A DNA stretch of 64,000 nt from Pseudomonadota bacterium (GCA_021324655.1 JAJPIP010000035.1:22121-86120); one strand, 5' to 3'; shown: positions 9,098 to 17,579, numbered from the stretch's first letter. Made by a program: numbers and translations. Notes: generated by a model from the sequence alone, not told the origin.

Positions 9098-9322
9098 CTG
9101 AGCCTAATCGCGAGCGCATATACATCCAACACCCCTGCGGCGCGTCGCGACACCGGGATCAAAAGACAGACGTCACTCCTCTCACACTTCGAGCCGTGCC
9201 TTCGCGATCCGCTCGCGCTCCTCTTCCTCGGCTCCCGGGCGGGCCATCCGTGCGTCTCTGAACCGGCTGTACTCGGGTGTGTGATGGAAGTCTGGCCGGT
9301 CTCTGTGTTGCCTCTGAAGCCT

Positions 9323-9655
9323 TCAGCTCTCCGCGAGTTCTTGATCGACCGCGGCTCGAAGAAGGGGAAGGTCGTGGACTATTGCCTGCCAGACCTGGTC
9401 GAGGCGGATCTCTGTATATGCGTGAGCCAGTACATTGCGAAAGTCGCTGATCTGCCTCCACTAGATGTCCGGGTGACGGGCCTTCAGGTCGTTGGAGAGG
9501 CGCGCCGCAGCATCGGCCAGAGTCTCCATGCGGCGCAAAACCGCGTCCTGCGTCCGGAGGTCTGTGCGGAAGACCTCCTCACCATCCCGCGTGTACAACT
9601 CGACCAGGTTGATACTCTCCCGAACGTACGCCAGGTAGACGAGATCACTCCTCAC
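9323..9655 (-). pseudogene. hepT: HepT-like toxin interrupted by an in-frame amber codon
   Basis: The frame starts with GTG at 9655 (GTGA overlap with mntA) and encodes 64 residues ending HPDI, then TAG at 9461-9463. Reading through in the same frame gives 45 more residues, beginning WRQISDFRNVLAHAY and ending in TGA at 9323-9325. The continuation contains the HepT ribonuclease motif R-x4-H-x-Y (RNVLAHAY). The junction HPDI-x-WRQI is where HepT proteins are continuous, so the stop is a nonsense change and not a family boundary. HepT is the RNase toxin of the MntA/HepT system; the truncated product would lack its catalytic motif. A sequencing error or amber suppression are the alternatives. 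Confidence 0.8.
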
Positions 9656-9984
9656 AGAGGCACGGCCTCTTGCAGGATCGATTCACGTAACCGATTGAGC
9701 CCGGCGCTATCCACGACGTCAACATCGCGGTTGAGAGCGGACGCGAGAGATCGTCTCAGATCGCCGAGTAGCCCAAAGTAGGCGAAGCCGGTGGCGTCAC
9801 TCTTGATGTCGACGAGGAAGTCGACGTCACTGCCGGCATCAGCGGTACCGCGTGCCACCGAACCGAAGACGCGAACGTTGCCGGCATCGTGCTCCGCGGC
9901 GATGCGCAGGATCTCATCCCGGTGCGCGCGTAGCTGCGCCAGAGTAATTCTGGGCCTCTCGTCCAGCCGAGACTCCGGTGGCAC
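9652..9984 (-). CDS. mntA: MntA-like minimal nucleotidyltransferase antitoxin
   Basis: A 110-residue minimal nucleotidyltransferase. The GS-x10-D-x-D active-site motif is intact (GSVARGTADAGSDVD), followed by FLVDI. In MntA/HepT systems this enzyme adds AMP groups to the toxin Tyr of the RX4HXY motif and so silences it. The GTG at 9984 with GGGGAG upstream is preferred; the open frame runs far upstream to 10914, but that part is antisense to another gene. The partner toxin gene follows with GTGA overlap and is broken, so the antitoxin may be a survivor of a decaying module. Confidence 0.82.
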   Translation of the reverse strand: MPPESRLDERPRITLAQLRAHRDEILRIAAEHDAGNVRVFGSVARGTADAGSDVDFLVDIKSDATGFAYFGLLGDLRRSLASALNRDVDVVDSAGLNRLRESILQEAVPL

Positions 9985-10236
9985 CGTCGATGTTCTCCCC
10001 TGATCGCTATTGGTCGTCCTGCTTCGAGAACGCCCCAAGACCACAGACACTATCGTGAGAGTCGCTCGATATCCGGGATGAACCTCACCTGAACTGATTC
10101 TGCCATGCCCAGCCTGTAGCCCCTTCCTGATCGATGGGAATAGGGAAGAAGGAACACCGAAAACCTGACGATGATCTGTGGGGCCGGCTGTAACCTCACC
10201 CTCCCCTCTCGCGTTACCACAAATGAGAGGTGAGGT

Positions 10237-11412
10237 ATGGCCCGGTCCTCGCGCGTGCCGGCCTTGGTGGCCGTCGTTGGTTTGATATTCCTCTTCCCCG
10301 GGCCGGCTCGTGCTCATGTCGCGGCGGCGCGGGCATGGTCCACCGGGTTGGCAGTGCCGGCCAGCCAGGTCCGGACGAACGGTCCGCGCGCCGATCAGTT
10401 TGTCGATGTCGATTGGCTGGATCCACGACACGGATGGGCACTGGTTAGATCCATCTGCGATCGGTCGGGCGACCGCTGTCCTGAAGTCGAGGCGACGGCC
10501 GATGCCGGCCGAACGTGGCGGCGGGTGGCGCCGGCGTCGGCTTTCGGCTGCGCCAAAACCGCGCTCTGTGTCCGCGCCATTCGCTTTGTCACGCCCCGCA
10601 TCGGGTATCTCTACGGCCCAGCCCTGTTCATGACGGCTAATGGCGGCCGGACATGGCGACGCGTCTCGGGTCTGCCGGTTGAGTCGCTGGCCGTCGCCGG
10701 GCGGCAGGTGTTCCGTCTCGTGACTCGCGGCACCGGCTGCCCTGGCCCATGCCGTCCCGTCCTTCAGACAGCGGAGGTGGGAGCACGTCAATGGGCCGCT
10801 GTCCCAACCTGGCACGACGAGTCCCTGGGCTTCGGGGAGCAGCTGGTGGTCGGCGGTCACACCCTGTACACCATCTTCACCGGCCACCGAGCGGGAGGCG
10901 CGAGATCGGCGCACGCCACGCTCGAGATCTCACACGATCAGGGGCGCACCTGGACGACCCGGGGCGATCCCTGCGGCAGCGTCGCCGGACAGGAGGAGGA
11001 TACCTCGGCGGTCGCCGCCCACGGTAAGTCGATCGCCATCCTCTGTGTTGCCAGGAACGGCCAGGGCCCAAACGTCACGGCGCTCTCTCTCGACGCGGGG
11101 ACGACATTCACCCTCGGAGCACCTCTTCCCGTCGCAGCCCCCGAGCAGATCGCCGTCGGCCGTTCTCGCCTGGCAGTCGGGAACGGCGGGATCATCGGCG
11201 GGGGGAAGTTCACCTACGAACTCGCGCTCAGTAACGACGGCGGGAACACCTGGACCACTGCTGTTCACGAGCGCCGGACGGTCTACGACAACCTGGCGCA
11301 CGGCTCGCTGCAACTCATCAACCCGTACACCATCGCCTGGGTCGGCTATCCCTACTACCTCTGGTGGAGCGCCGATGGGGGACGGACGTGGCAACACGAC
11401 CCCGCACCGTGA
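10237..11412 (+). CDS. Exported BNR/Asp-box propeller protein
   Basis: A 391-residue protein with a signal peptide (ending PARA-HV). Repeated Asp-box units are visible: TADAGRTWRRV, TANGGRTWRRV, SHDQGRTWTTR, SNDGGNTWTTA and SADGGRTWQHD. These S/T-x-D-x-G-x-T-W repeats define sialidase/sortilin/Ycf48-like propellers. Cysteines come in pairs and are probably disulphide-linked after export. Enzymatic activity cannot be inferred. ATG with a good GAGG site. The 252 bases upstream hold no gene, but include one copy of a 21-base exact repeat shared with the end of the HNH gene. Confidence 0.8.
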   Translation: MARSSRVPALVAVVGLIFLFPGPARAHVAAARAWSTGLAVPASQVRTNGPRADQFVDVDWLDPRHGWALVRSICDRSGDRCPEVEATADAGRTWRRVAPASAFGCAKTALCVRAIRFVTPRIGYLYGPALFMTANGGRTWRRVSGLPVESLAVAGRQVFRLVTRGTGCPGPCRPVLQTAEVGARQWAAVPTWHDESLGFGEQLVVGGHTLYTIFTGHRAGGARSAHATLEISHDQGRTWTTRGDPCGSVAGQEEDTSAVAAHGKSIAILCVARNGQGPNVTALSLDAGTTFTLGAPLPVAAPEQIAVGRSRLAVGNGGIIGGGKFTYELALSNDGGNTWTTAVHERRTVYDNLAHGSLQLINPYTIAWVGYPYYLWWSADGGRTWQHDPAP

Positions 11413-11430
11413 TGGCGCGTGGGGCGTCGC

Positions 11431-11958
11431 TTACCCGCTCAGCCGCTCGATATCCGGGATGAACTTGTTCCACGACGGATCATACGACCCGTGCAGGTGC
11501 TGGTGTACCCAGTAATACCGGCTCACGCGCGGCTGACGCGGCTCGCTGAGGAGCGCCATGTGGGCCTCCTTGGGCGAGCGGCCGCCCTTCCGGTGGTTGC
11601 ACGTCTTGCAGGCGCTCACCAGGTTCTCCCAGCGGTGCGGGCCGCCCCGGTGGCGCGGAATCACGTGGTCGATCGTGAGATCGCGCGACTGCTTACCGCA
11701 GTACTGGCAGGTGTAGTTGTCGCGCAGGAACAACTCACGCCGCGTCAGCTTGGCCACCGGATGGACCCGCTTGATCAGATAGAGCAGGCGGATCACCGAG
11801 GGGCACGGGTAGAGCGCGCTCGAGGTATGGACGACCGCGGTGCCCGTCTCAATCACCTCCGCTTTGCCGTCTCCCACCAGAGAGAAGGCCCGGCGCACGG
11901 GACAGACGTTCAGCGGCTCAAAGTTCTGGTTGAGCACAAGGACGCGCGTGTTCATCAT
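11431..11958 (-). CDS. HNH endonuclease
   Basis: A 175-residue protein of the widespread bacterial HNH nuclease family. The core reads CQYCGKQSRDLTIDHVIPRH with RGG following, then WENLVSACKTCNHRKG. The two CxxC pairs bind structural zinc, and the DH and N/H residues form the beta-beta-alpha-metal site. The N-terminus VLVLNQNFEPLNV is typical of the family. The open frame continues upstream to 12846, but that part is antisense to the sigma and anti-sigma genes and is not included. Two adjacent ATG codons (11958, 11955) are possible; GAGG favours either. The usual role of these genes is unknown; homing or defence are guesses. Confidence 0.87.
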   Translation of the reverse strand: MMNTRVLVLNQNFEPLNVCPVRRAFSLVGDGKAEVIETGTAVVHTSSALYPCPSVIRLLYLIKRVHPVAKLTRRELFLRDNYTCQYCGKQSRDLTIDHVIPRHRGGPHRWENLVSACKTCNHRKGGRSPKEAHMALLSEPRQPRVSRYYWVHQHLHGSYDPSWNKFIPDIERLSG

Positions 11959-12240
11959 CGGCCTCGTGCATACACAAAGCCGATGCCGGCTGTGTCTGGG
12001 TCGGCATCTGCGTCCATGGCGGATTGTACAACGAGAGACAGCCGCTGTGACGTCGAATTTCGGTTGCGCCCTGCGCGCTTTCGGGTCACAATGCCCTATG
12101 TCACACCTCGGCCCTCTTGCACGTTTTACGCCTGAAACCAGCGCAAGGGGGGAACTCTGGCAAGGAGCGCCACGCTGTCTCTGACCGGCACCTGGCCGCG
12201 TGAGGCGGAGGACTCGCGGGAAGAGCGTCTCATCGCGCTG

Positions 12241-12681
12241 ATGGATCGCTATGAGCGTCCTCTCTATAACTTCCTGCTTGCCCTGGTGCGCGATGGCGAT
12301 CTGGCCGCCGATTGCACACAGGATACCTTCCTCCGCGCCTACGAGAATCTCGGGAAAGGGAAGCCCGTCACTACCTCCTGGCTCTATACCGTGGCCCGCA
12401 ATCGGGCCATGGATGAGTTCCGCCGCCGCCGCCGTCTCGAGCCCACCGACGAGGCGCTGGAGCACCAGTTCGTCGAGCACCACGCCGATGAGACCTTTGC
12501 CGTGCAGGCGACCCTCGATCAGCTCGCTCCGCACGACCGCGAGGTGCTCTACCTGGTGGATGTCGCCGGGTTCAAGACCGACGAGATTGCTGCCATGCTC
12601 GGCTTGCAGGCGGCTGCCGTCCGGCAACGTCTCTCTCGAGCTCGCGAGCGCTTCCGCGCCGTCTACCGGGGGCCGGCATGA
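12241..12681 (+). CDS. ECF sigma factor
   Basis: At least 146 residues with sigma region 2 (LAADCTQDTFLRAYENL, SWLYTVARNRAMDEFRRR) and region 4 (LAPHDREVLYLVDVAGFKTDEIAAML). The ATG at 12241 falls inside the first helix of region 2. The frame stays open upstream to 12136, with plausible coding sequence (EERLIALMDRYE), so the true start is probably earlier. The only candidate with a good ribosome site is a CTG at 12175, seven bases after AAGGAG. It is followed by an anti-sigma gene with an ATGA overlap, forming a classic sigma/anti-sigma pair. Confidence 0.88.
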   Translation: MDRYERPLYNFLLALVRDGDLAADCTQDTFLRAYENLGKGKPVTTSWLYTVARNRAMDEFRRRRRLEPTDEALEHQFVEHHADETFAVQATLDQLAPHDREVLYLVDVAGFKTDEIAAMLGLQAAAVRQRLSRARERFRAVYRGPA

Positions 12682-13439
12682 CGCACGACCAGATTCGTGA
12701 CCTGCTGGCGCGGCGGACCGAGCTGACGCCTCTCGAGGACGCGACCGTGCAGGCCCATCTCGAGGGATGTCCCGAATGCCGCATTGCCGCTCGCGATTAC
12801 GATCGCCAGATGGCCGCTCTGCGGTCGCTGCCGCTCGTTCCGCCACCTCCCGTGCTGCGTGATCGCATCATGGCGGAGATCCAGCGGCCGCCGGCCCGCC
12901 GGTTTCGCATGGTCTACGGTCTCGGTCCGCTGGCGGCTGCGGCCGTGATTGCCCTTGGCGTCATGTCGTTCCACCACGCGCCGCATCCGACGGCGTCCAG
13001 CCGGCAGACCTTGGGTGCCACGCACACGCCGCTCCCGCCGACGGCTCGCCCCACGACGAAGGCGCACGTCTCGCGCCGGCACATCTCCCGGCACACGGGG
13101 CGACGGGGCCGTTCGGCCGCTACGCCTCTTCCGGCGGTGCCGGGGAGCGGAGTTGCCCTGGGTGCGCCACCCACATCCGTTCCGCCGACGGCAGCGCTCC
13201 CGCCGGCACCCGCCCCGGTGACCACGGTCCGCCACGTCGGCATCGCCCGGACATCCCGACACGCCGCGGCGCCCACCGCCCCGCCGGCGGCTGGACATAC
13301 CCCGTCTCCCGGGTCACCACCCACCACGGGAGCTCGTCCCACCGCCACCGCCTCTCCGGGACCGGCGGTCTCGCCCACGCCATCGCGAACAGCCATCATC
13401 GCTGCTCCCCTCCAACCCAGCCCAACGCCAACGCCCTAA
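12678..13439 (+). CDS. Membrane anti-sigma factor with zinc-finger domain
   Basis: A 253-residue protein. The N-terminal ~50 residues carry the zinc anti-sigma motif H-x3-C-x2-C (HLEGCPEC). One membrane helix follows at about residues 84-96 (LAAAAVIALGVMSF). The rest is a long extracytoplasmic Pro/Thr/Ala-rich segment, probably an extended stalk near the cell wall. It should hold the preceding sigma factor inactive until an envelope signal arrives. The start overlaps the sigma stop by four bases. The TAA stop lies inside the left arm of a perfect inverted repeat. Confidence 0.85.
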   Translation: MTHDQIRDLLARRTELTPLEDATVQAHLEGCPECRIAARDYDRQMAALRSLPLVPPPPVLRDRIMAEIQRPPARRFRMVYGLGPLAAAAVIALGVMSFHHAPHPTASSRQTLGATHTPLPPTARPTTKAHVSRRHISRHTGRRGRSAATPLPAVPGSGVALGAPPTSVPPTAALPPAPAPVTTVRHVGIARTSRHAAAPTAPPAAGHTPSPGSPPTTGARPTATASPGPAVSPTPSRTAIIAAPLQPSPTPTP

Positions 13440-13464
13440 ATCCGAGCGAATCACTCGGATTTAG
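13436..13464. promoter_or_regulatory. Perfect 11-bp inverted repeat between anti-sigma and ZIP genes
   Basis: CTAAATCCGAG at 13436-13446 and CTCGGATTTAG at 13454-13464 are separated by seven bases. It may end the sigma/anti-sigma transcript, though no T-run follows. It lies 67 bases before the ZIP start, so it could also be an operator for a metal-responsive repressor. Its sequence does not match any metal-regulator box that I can name. Confidence 0.45.
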
Positions 13465-13530
13465 ACGGTCTCCTTTGCTACATTCGGGCTGGAGACATCT
13501 GGTAGTGCGAAGGGACGGAGAGACGGTGCA

Positions 13531-14295
13531 ATGAGCACAGGCAACGTCTTGGTTTTGGGCGCCATCGCCGGGGCGACGATCTTTCTCGGCTTGCCCATCG
13601 CTCGCCTCAAGAATCCCCCGCGTGTGTTGCAGGGCTTCCTCAACGCCGTCGCGACCGGGATCCTCTTCTTCCTGCTCTACGATGTCCTCTCCGCGGCCAG
13701 CGCCCCGATTAACGCCGCGCTGGCCGGCCACCGGATGGACTCGTTCTCCTTCTACCTGCTGGCGCTGGTCGGCGGGTTGGCGATCGGCCTCCTCGGCCTT
13801 GTTCTCTTCGAGCGGCGCATCCTGCGGGGAAGTGACGGGGCGCCGATCTCGGGCATGCACCTGGGATACATGATCGCGGCCGGCATCGGCCTCCACAACT
13901 TCTCCGAGGGGCTGGCCATCGGTCAGTCCGCCTCGCAAGGCGCCATCCAGCTGGCCACGCTCCTCATCATCGGGTTCGGGCTCCACAACATGACCGAGGG
14001 TTTCGGCATCTCGGCGCCCCTCGCCGGGCGCGTGCCCTGGCGGTTCATCCTGGTCGCCGGCCTCATCGGCGGCGGACCGACCTTTCTCGGCAGCGTGGTT
14101 GGAGTCGTCTTTCATGCCACCGTAATCTTTGTCCTCTTCCTCGCGCTGGCGGCCGGATCTATCATCTACGTGCTGTGCCAGCTCCTGCCTTTGCTGCGCC
14201 GTGTGCCGGCGCACGAGCTGGCCATGGCCGGGCTGGTCGTTGGTTTCGCCGTGGCCTACGGGACCGATCTCGTCCTCATCGCAGCCGGGGCGTGA
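13531..14295 (+). CDS. ZIP-family divalent metal transporter
   Basis: A 254-residue, eight-helix membrane protein of the ZIP (ZupT-like) family, which imports Zn2+ or other divalent metals. The metal sites are plain: HNFSEG in helix 4 and HNMTEG in helix 5. No long His-rich cytoplasmic loop is present. ATG start after GGAGAG. The TGA stop overlaps the GTG start of the downstream SDR by four bases, so the two are cotranscribed although no functional link is evident. Confidence 0.9.
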   Translation: MSTGNVLVLGAIAGATIFLGLPIARLKNPPRVLQGFLNAVATGILFFLLYDVLSAASAPINAALAGHRMDSFSFYLLALVGGLAIGLLGLVLFERRILRGSDGAPISGMHLGYMIAAGIGLHNFSEGLAIGQSASQGAIQLATLLIIGFGLHNMTEGFGISAPLAGRVPWRFILVAGLIGGGPTFLGSVVGVVFHATVIFVLFLALAAGSIIYVLCQLLPLLRRVPAHELAMAGLVVGFAVAYGTDLVLIAAGA

Positions 14296-15068
14296 GTCTC
14301 GACCTCAGCGGCCGCGTCGCCCTCGTCACGGGCGCCGGACGGGAACGGGGCATCGGAACCGCCACCGCCCGGCTACTGGCGGAGCGCGGAGCGGCTGTCT
14401 TCTTCACGTACTGGCATGCCTTCGATCGGGCTCAGCCATGGGGCGCGGAACCCCGGCATCCCGAGCGACTGCTGGCCGATCTCCGTGACAGGGGAGTTCC
14501 GGCGGAGGCAATGGAGATCGATCTGAGCCGGCCGGAGGCACCGGAGCGCTTACTGGATCGCGTTGCGGAGACCCTCGGCTTCCCCGATATCGTCGTCAAC
14601 AATGCGGCGTACTCGACGGCAACCGACTATGCCCACCTCCACGCAGCGGCCCTCGACCTGCACTACGCCGTCAATCTGCGCGCGCCCGCCCTCCTCAGCG
14701 TCCTGTTCGCCCGCCAGTATCAGGGCGGTCACGGGCGGATCATCAATCTTGTCACCGGCTCGGCGCTGGCGCCCATGCCGGGCGAGCTGGCGTACAGCGC
14801 GACCAAGGGCGCCTTGGAGACCTTCACCCGCGACCTGTCGGCCGGCGTCGCGGGTAAGGGTATCACCGTGAATGCCGTCCAGCCCGGTCCCACCGACACG
14901 GGCTGGATGACGGAAGAGCTACGGGCAGCGATCCTGGGACGATCCCCCTCCGGGCGGCTGGGGCAGCCGGAGGACGCGGCGCGCCTCATCGCCTTCCTCG
15001 CCGGCGACGAGGCGTGCTGGATCACCGGCCAGCTGATCCATTCGGAAGGTGGCTGGCAGCGGGGGTAG
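14292..15068 (+). CDS. Short-chain dehydrogenase/reductase
   Basis: 258 residues of classical SDR type. The cofactor-binding region VALVTGAGRERGIGTA is at the N-terminus, NNAAYS follows strand 4, and the catalytic Ser and YxxxK are in TGSALAPMPGELAYSATKG. The C-terminus TGQLIHSEGGWQRG is typical of 3-oxoacyl-ACP reductase-like members. The GTG start overlaps the ZIP stop; the longer frame from 14175 is out of register with the ZIP coding sequence. The substrate is unknown. Confidence 0.85.
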   Translation: MSLDLSGRVALVTGAGRERGIGTATARLLAERGAAVFFTYWHAFDRAQPWGAEPRHPERLLADLRDRGVPAEAMEIDLSRPEAPERLLDRVAETLGFPDIVVNNAAYSTATDYAHLHAAALDLHYAVNLRAPALLSVLFARQYQGGHGRIINLVTGSALAPMPGELAYSATKGALETFTRDLSAGVAGKGITVNAVQPGPTDTGWMTEELRAAILGRSPSGRLGQPEDAARLIAFLAGDEACWITGQLIHSEGGWQRG

Positions 15069-15079
15069 GCTGTCTCCCT

Positions 15080-15700
15080 TCAGGATTCCGACGCTTTCTC
15101 CAGCGCCTTCACCTGGTTCTGATCCAGGTCCAGCTTCACCCGGTCCGCCTCGATCGCCGTGATGTGAGAGGCGGGAATCGCCGTATCGTGCGTAAAGATA
15201 AAGCCGTGCTTGACGACGATCTCGCCGACCTGATTGGTCGTGGGGTCCGTGACAACCGCGTCGATCGATCCCACCTTGTGCCCGTCGCTGCTCACGACAT
15301 CCATGCCGTGCGTCACGCCCACCGTTCCCTGCGGTGTGTTGACGGTGACTTTCGTTTCCTCGGGATAGTAGATTCCAGCGGGCCAGAGGAGCGCTCCGGA
15401 CGGATAGGAGAAGCCGGCGGTGGGGATCCAGCCGGCGGGGGGTGACTGGAACTGCACGTCGACATAATCGGGGAGCGCTTTCAACCCGTCCTCGTCAACG
15501 CTCAGCTGAATCCTCCCATCTTCCGTCCGCGCCACGTCGCTCTCCGGCACCACGATGTCGCGGCCCAGGAGCGTTCCGGTGCTGACCACCAGATCCGTCA
15601 TCTTCATCGTCTCGGGGTTCACCACGATGAAAGCGACGGTGCCCAGTTTGTTCCCGTCCGGGCCGATGACATCCTCTCCAGGATTGATCACTGTGTCCAT
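15080..15700 (-). CDS. PRC-barrel domain protein
   Basis: A 206-residue protein with two PRC-barrel-like units, at about residues 5-60 (EDVIGPDGNKLGTVAFIVV) and 128-195 (MDVVSSDGHKVGSIDAVV). PRC-barrel proteins of this kind (DUF2171-like) are often encoded near general stress genes. No membrane helix. A strong AAGGAGG site supports the ATG at 15700. It converges with the SDR gene, 11 bases apart. Confidence 0.75.
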   Translation of the reverse strand: MDTVINPGEDVIGPDGNKLGTVAFIVVNPETMKMTDLVVSTGTLLGRDIVVPESDVARTEDGRIQLSVDEDGLKALPDYVDVQFQSPPAGWIPTAGFSYPSGALLWPAGIYYPEETKVTVNTPQGTVGVTHGMDVVSSDGHKVGSIDAVVTDPTTNQVGEIVVKHGFIFTHDTAIPASHITAIEADRVKLDLDQNQVKALEKASES

Positions 15701-15784
15701 GCAAACCTCCTTGGTCCGGACCGGTAGGTCAGAGAGACGCGAAGACGGCGCCGGGAGTCGCGCGGAGGGGCCGAACGCCCGGCG

Positions 15785-16036
15785 CTAGTCCCGGATAGTG
15801 ATGCTGACGCAGTGGACTTCGCGTGGCGAATGGACGCACTCGAAGTAATGCACAAGCGTGCCGTTGCGGAGGCGAGCGATGCCCCGGTACATCATGACGC
15901 AGTCACAATCGGGACAGCGCGCAACCACATGCGGCTCATCACGGGGGCCGGCGAGAATATCGGTCTCGTACTCGAAGACGCGCAGGTGCGTGCAGTCAAG
16001 CCGGCGGGGGCGATGACGGATGAGTTGTTGTTCCAC
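15785..16036 (-). CDS. Hypothetical small Cys-containing protein
   Basis: About 83 residues if started at the GTG at 16036; the frame is open to 16159 but overlaps the divergent gene. It contains a CPDCDC segment resembling a small metal knuckle, and further His and Cys residues (HYFECVH, EVHCVS). I do not recognise it. The ribosome site is weak, so the start is uncertain. Confidence 0.45.
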   Translation of the reverse strand: MEQQLIRHRPRRLDCTHLRVFEYETDILAGPRDEPHVVARCPDCDCVMMYRGIARLRNGTLVHYFECVHSPREVHCVSITIRD

Positions 16037-16046
16037 TGACCCAAGT

Positions 16047-16331
16047 ATGACCGATCGATTAGATTTTGGGTACCCTCTCATGCTGCGCTTCCTGTTGCTG
16101 ATCGTCGTCATCGCGGCCGCCCTCGGGCTCGCCCTTGCCCACGGCGTGCGTGGTATCACGATCGTTCTCGCCGTCGCGGTCCTGGCCGCGGCTATCCGCG
16201 CGCCACTCTTTCAGCGCGTAGCGGGGGCGTTGGTCCGCCTGACCGGCTCGCGCCGGCGGGCCGCTGCCCTTGTCATGGCGGTGCTGATCGGCGCTCTTCT
16301 CGCTGTCACGCTGTACAACCTCGTGCGTTAA
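16047..16331 (+). CDS. Small membrane protein
   Basis: 94 residues from the ATG at 16047, or 83 from the ATG at 16080. Predicted helices: MLRFLLLIVVIAAALGLALA, a middle hydrophobic stretch (ITIVLAVAVLAAAI), and a C-terminal helix (AAALVMAVLIGALLAVTLY). No family recognised. It lies between a divergent small gene and an exported propeller gene. Confidence 0.5.
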   Translation: MTDRLDFGYPLMLRFLLLIVVIAAALGLALAHGVRGITIVLAVAVLAAAIRAPLFQRVAGALVRLTGSRRRAAALVMAVLIGALLAVTLYNLVR

Positions 16332-16366
16332 CACTCCGACCGGAAAGGTCGCCAGCAAGGAATCCC

Positions 16367-17572
16367 ATGACACGACATTCAGGCCGGCTCGCACTGAGCG
16401 TGCTCCTGGCCGCCACGGCCCTTCTGGGCATGGTGTCCCTGGCGTCAGGCGCCGGCCTCACGCCGCGCGCCACCTCCGCCGGCGGGAGCGCGGGCGGCTG
16501 GGCAGTCCAGACGAGCGGGACAGGCCAGGCCCTCTTTGCCGTCGCCTGCTTGAGCGCACAGCGCTGTATGGCGGTCGGCGCGGGAGGCACAATTGTCGCC
16601 ACGACGAACGGCGGCAAGACCTGGCGGTCCCAGTCCAACCCGCTCGCCGGCACGTCGACCGTTCTCTACCGCATTGCCTGCGTGGCGAACAGCACCTGTT
16701 ACGTCATTGGGCGTCCGAATATCATCCTGGTCACCCACAACAGCGGTGCGAGCTGGAGCGTTCATCGGATCACCCTCGCCGGCCTGGGCCCCGAGCTCAT
16801 CGACGCCACCTGCGTGGGCGCGCAGGTCGCGTCCTTGCGCGGGCGGCCGGCCCTGTGCCGCCTCGGTCTCCTTGATCTGGCCTGCCCGAGCGCGAGCATG
16901 TGTCTTGTCGCCGGCACACGGCATGTGCCGGCACGGATCGGCGTCCTCGCCCCCGTCGTCTTCCTGACGGCCGACGGTGGAACGACCTGGACCCGGCAGC
17001 ACATCCCCACCACGATCCCGTGCCAGGGCGACTGTACCCCGTCGAACGCGCGGGTTCCCTATCCGCTGGAGTGGATTGACTGTGGACCCGGGGCGCAATG
17101 CCGGGCCGGCGGGGCCACTTTCCTCGGCTCTCATCCCGGATGGGCCACTCTCGTCATTCGGACGGCAAGCCCTGGGGCACCCTGGACATCACTCAAGCCG
17201 ATCACCAACGCGGGGTTTGGACCCGCTCCCGACTCGGCGGTCTGTCCCACGGCACTGCGGTGCTATGGTGTCTGGACGACAAGCCCGTTCCAGTCCGGGA
17301 ACGAGATCTGGCTCTCGACCGATGGCGGCTGGATCTGGCAGGGAATGAGCAGCGGGTCGACCCGGCTCCGGAACGCGATTACCTGCGCGGCAGCCACGAC
17401 CTGCTATTCCGTGGGAAACCGGGGCACGATCACCGCGTCGTCGAACGGCCTGCCGTTCCTCGCTCAGATCAGTCACACCAGCCAGGATCTCTACGGTGTG
17501 ACCTGTGTTGCCCTCCGGATGTGCGTTGCCGTCGGCAACGCAGGGACGATCGTCGCCCGCAAGAACGCGTAG
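16367..17572 (+). CDS. Exported Ycf48/BNR-like propeller protein
   Basis: A 401-residue protein with a signal peptide (MTRHSGRLALSVLLAATALLG...). Repeats of two kinds alternate: Asp-box-like units (TTNGGKTWRSQ, THNSGASWSVH, TADGGTTWTRQ, STDGGWIWQGM) and Cys-containing units (VACLSAQRCMAVGAGGTIV, IACVANSTCYVIG, ITCAAATTCYSVGNRGTI, VTCVALRMCVAVGNAGTIV). The paired cysteines about seven residues apart suggest a disulphide per blade. The AVG-GTI pattern recalls Ycf48-type assembly factors, but there is no photosystem context here, so that role is not implied. Confidence 0.8.
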   Translation: MTRHSGRLALSVLLAATALLGMVSLASGAGLTPRATSAGGSAGGWAVQTSGTGQALFAVACLSAQRCMAVGAGGTIVATTNGGKTWRSQSNPLAGTSTVLYRIACVANSTCYVIGRPNIILVTHNSGASWSVHRITLAGLGPELIDATCVGAQVASLRGRPALCRLGLLDLACPSASMCLVAGTRHVPARIGVLAPVVFLTADGGTTWTRQHIPTTIPCQGDCTPSNARVPYPLEWIDCGPGAQCRAGGATFLGSHPGWATLVIRTASPGAPWTSLKPITNAGFGPAPDSAVCPTALRCYGVWTTSPFQSGNEIWLSTDGGWIWQGMSSGSTRLRNAITCAAATTCYSVGNRGTITASSNGLPFLAQISHTSQDLYGVTCVALRMCVAVGNAGTIVARKNA

Positions 17573-17579
17573 GGTTCGC

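Noticed and set aside
9985..10914. N-terminal extension of the MntA frame
   Set aside because: It runs antisense into the exported propeller gene; MntA proteins are about 100-110 residues.
11959..12846. N-terminal extension of the HNH nuclease frame
   Set aside because: It is antisense to the sigma and anti-sigma genes; the nuclease family begins at the MMNTRVLVLNQNFEPL segment.
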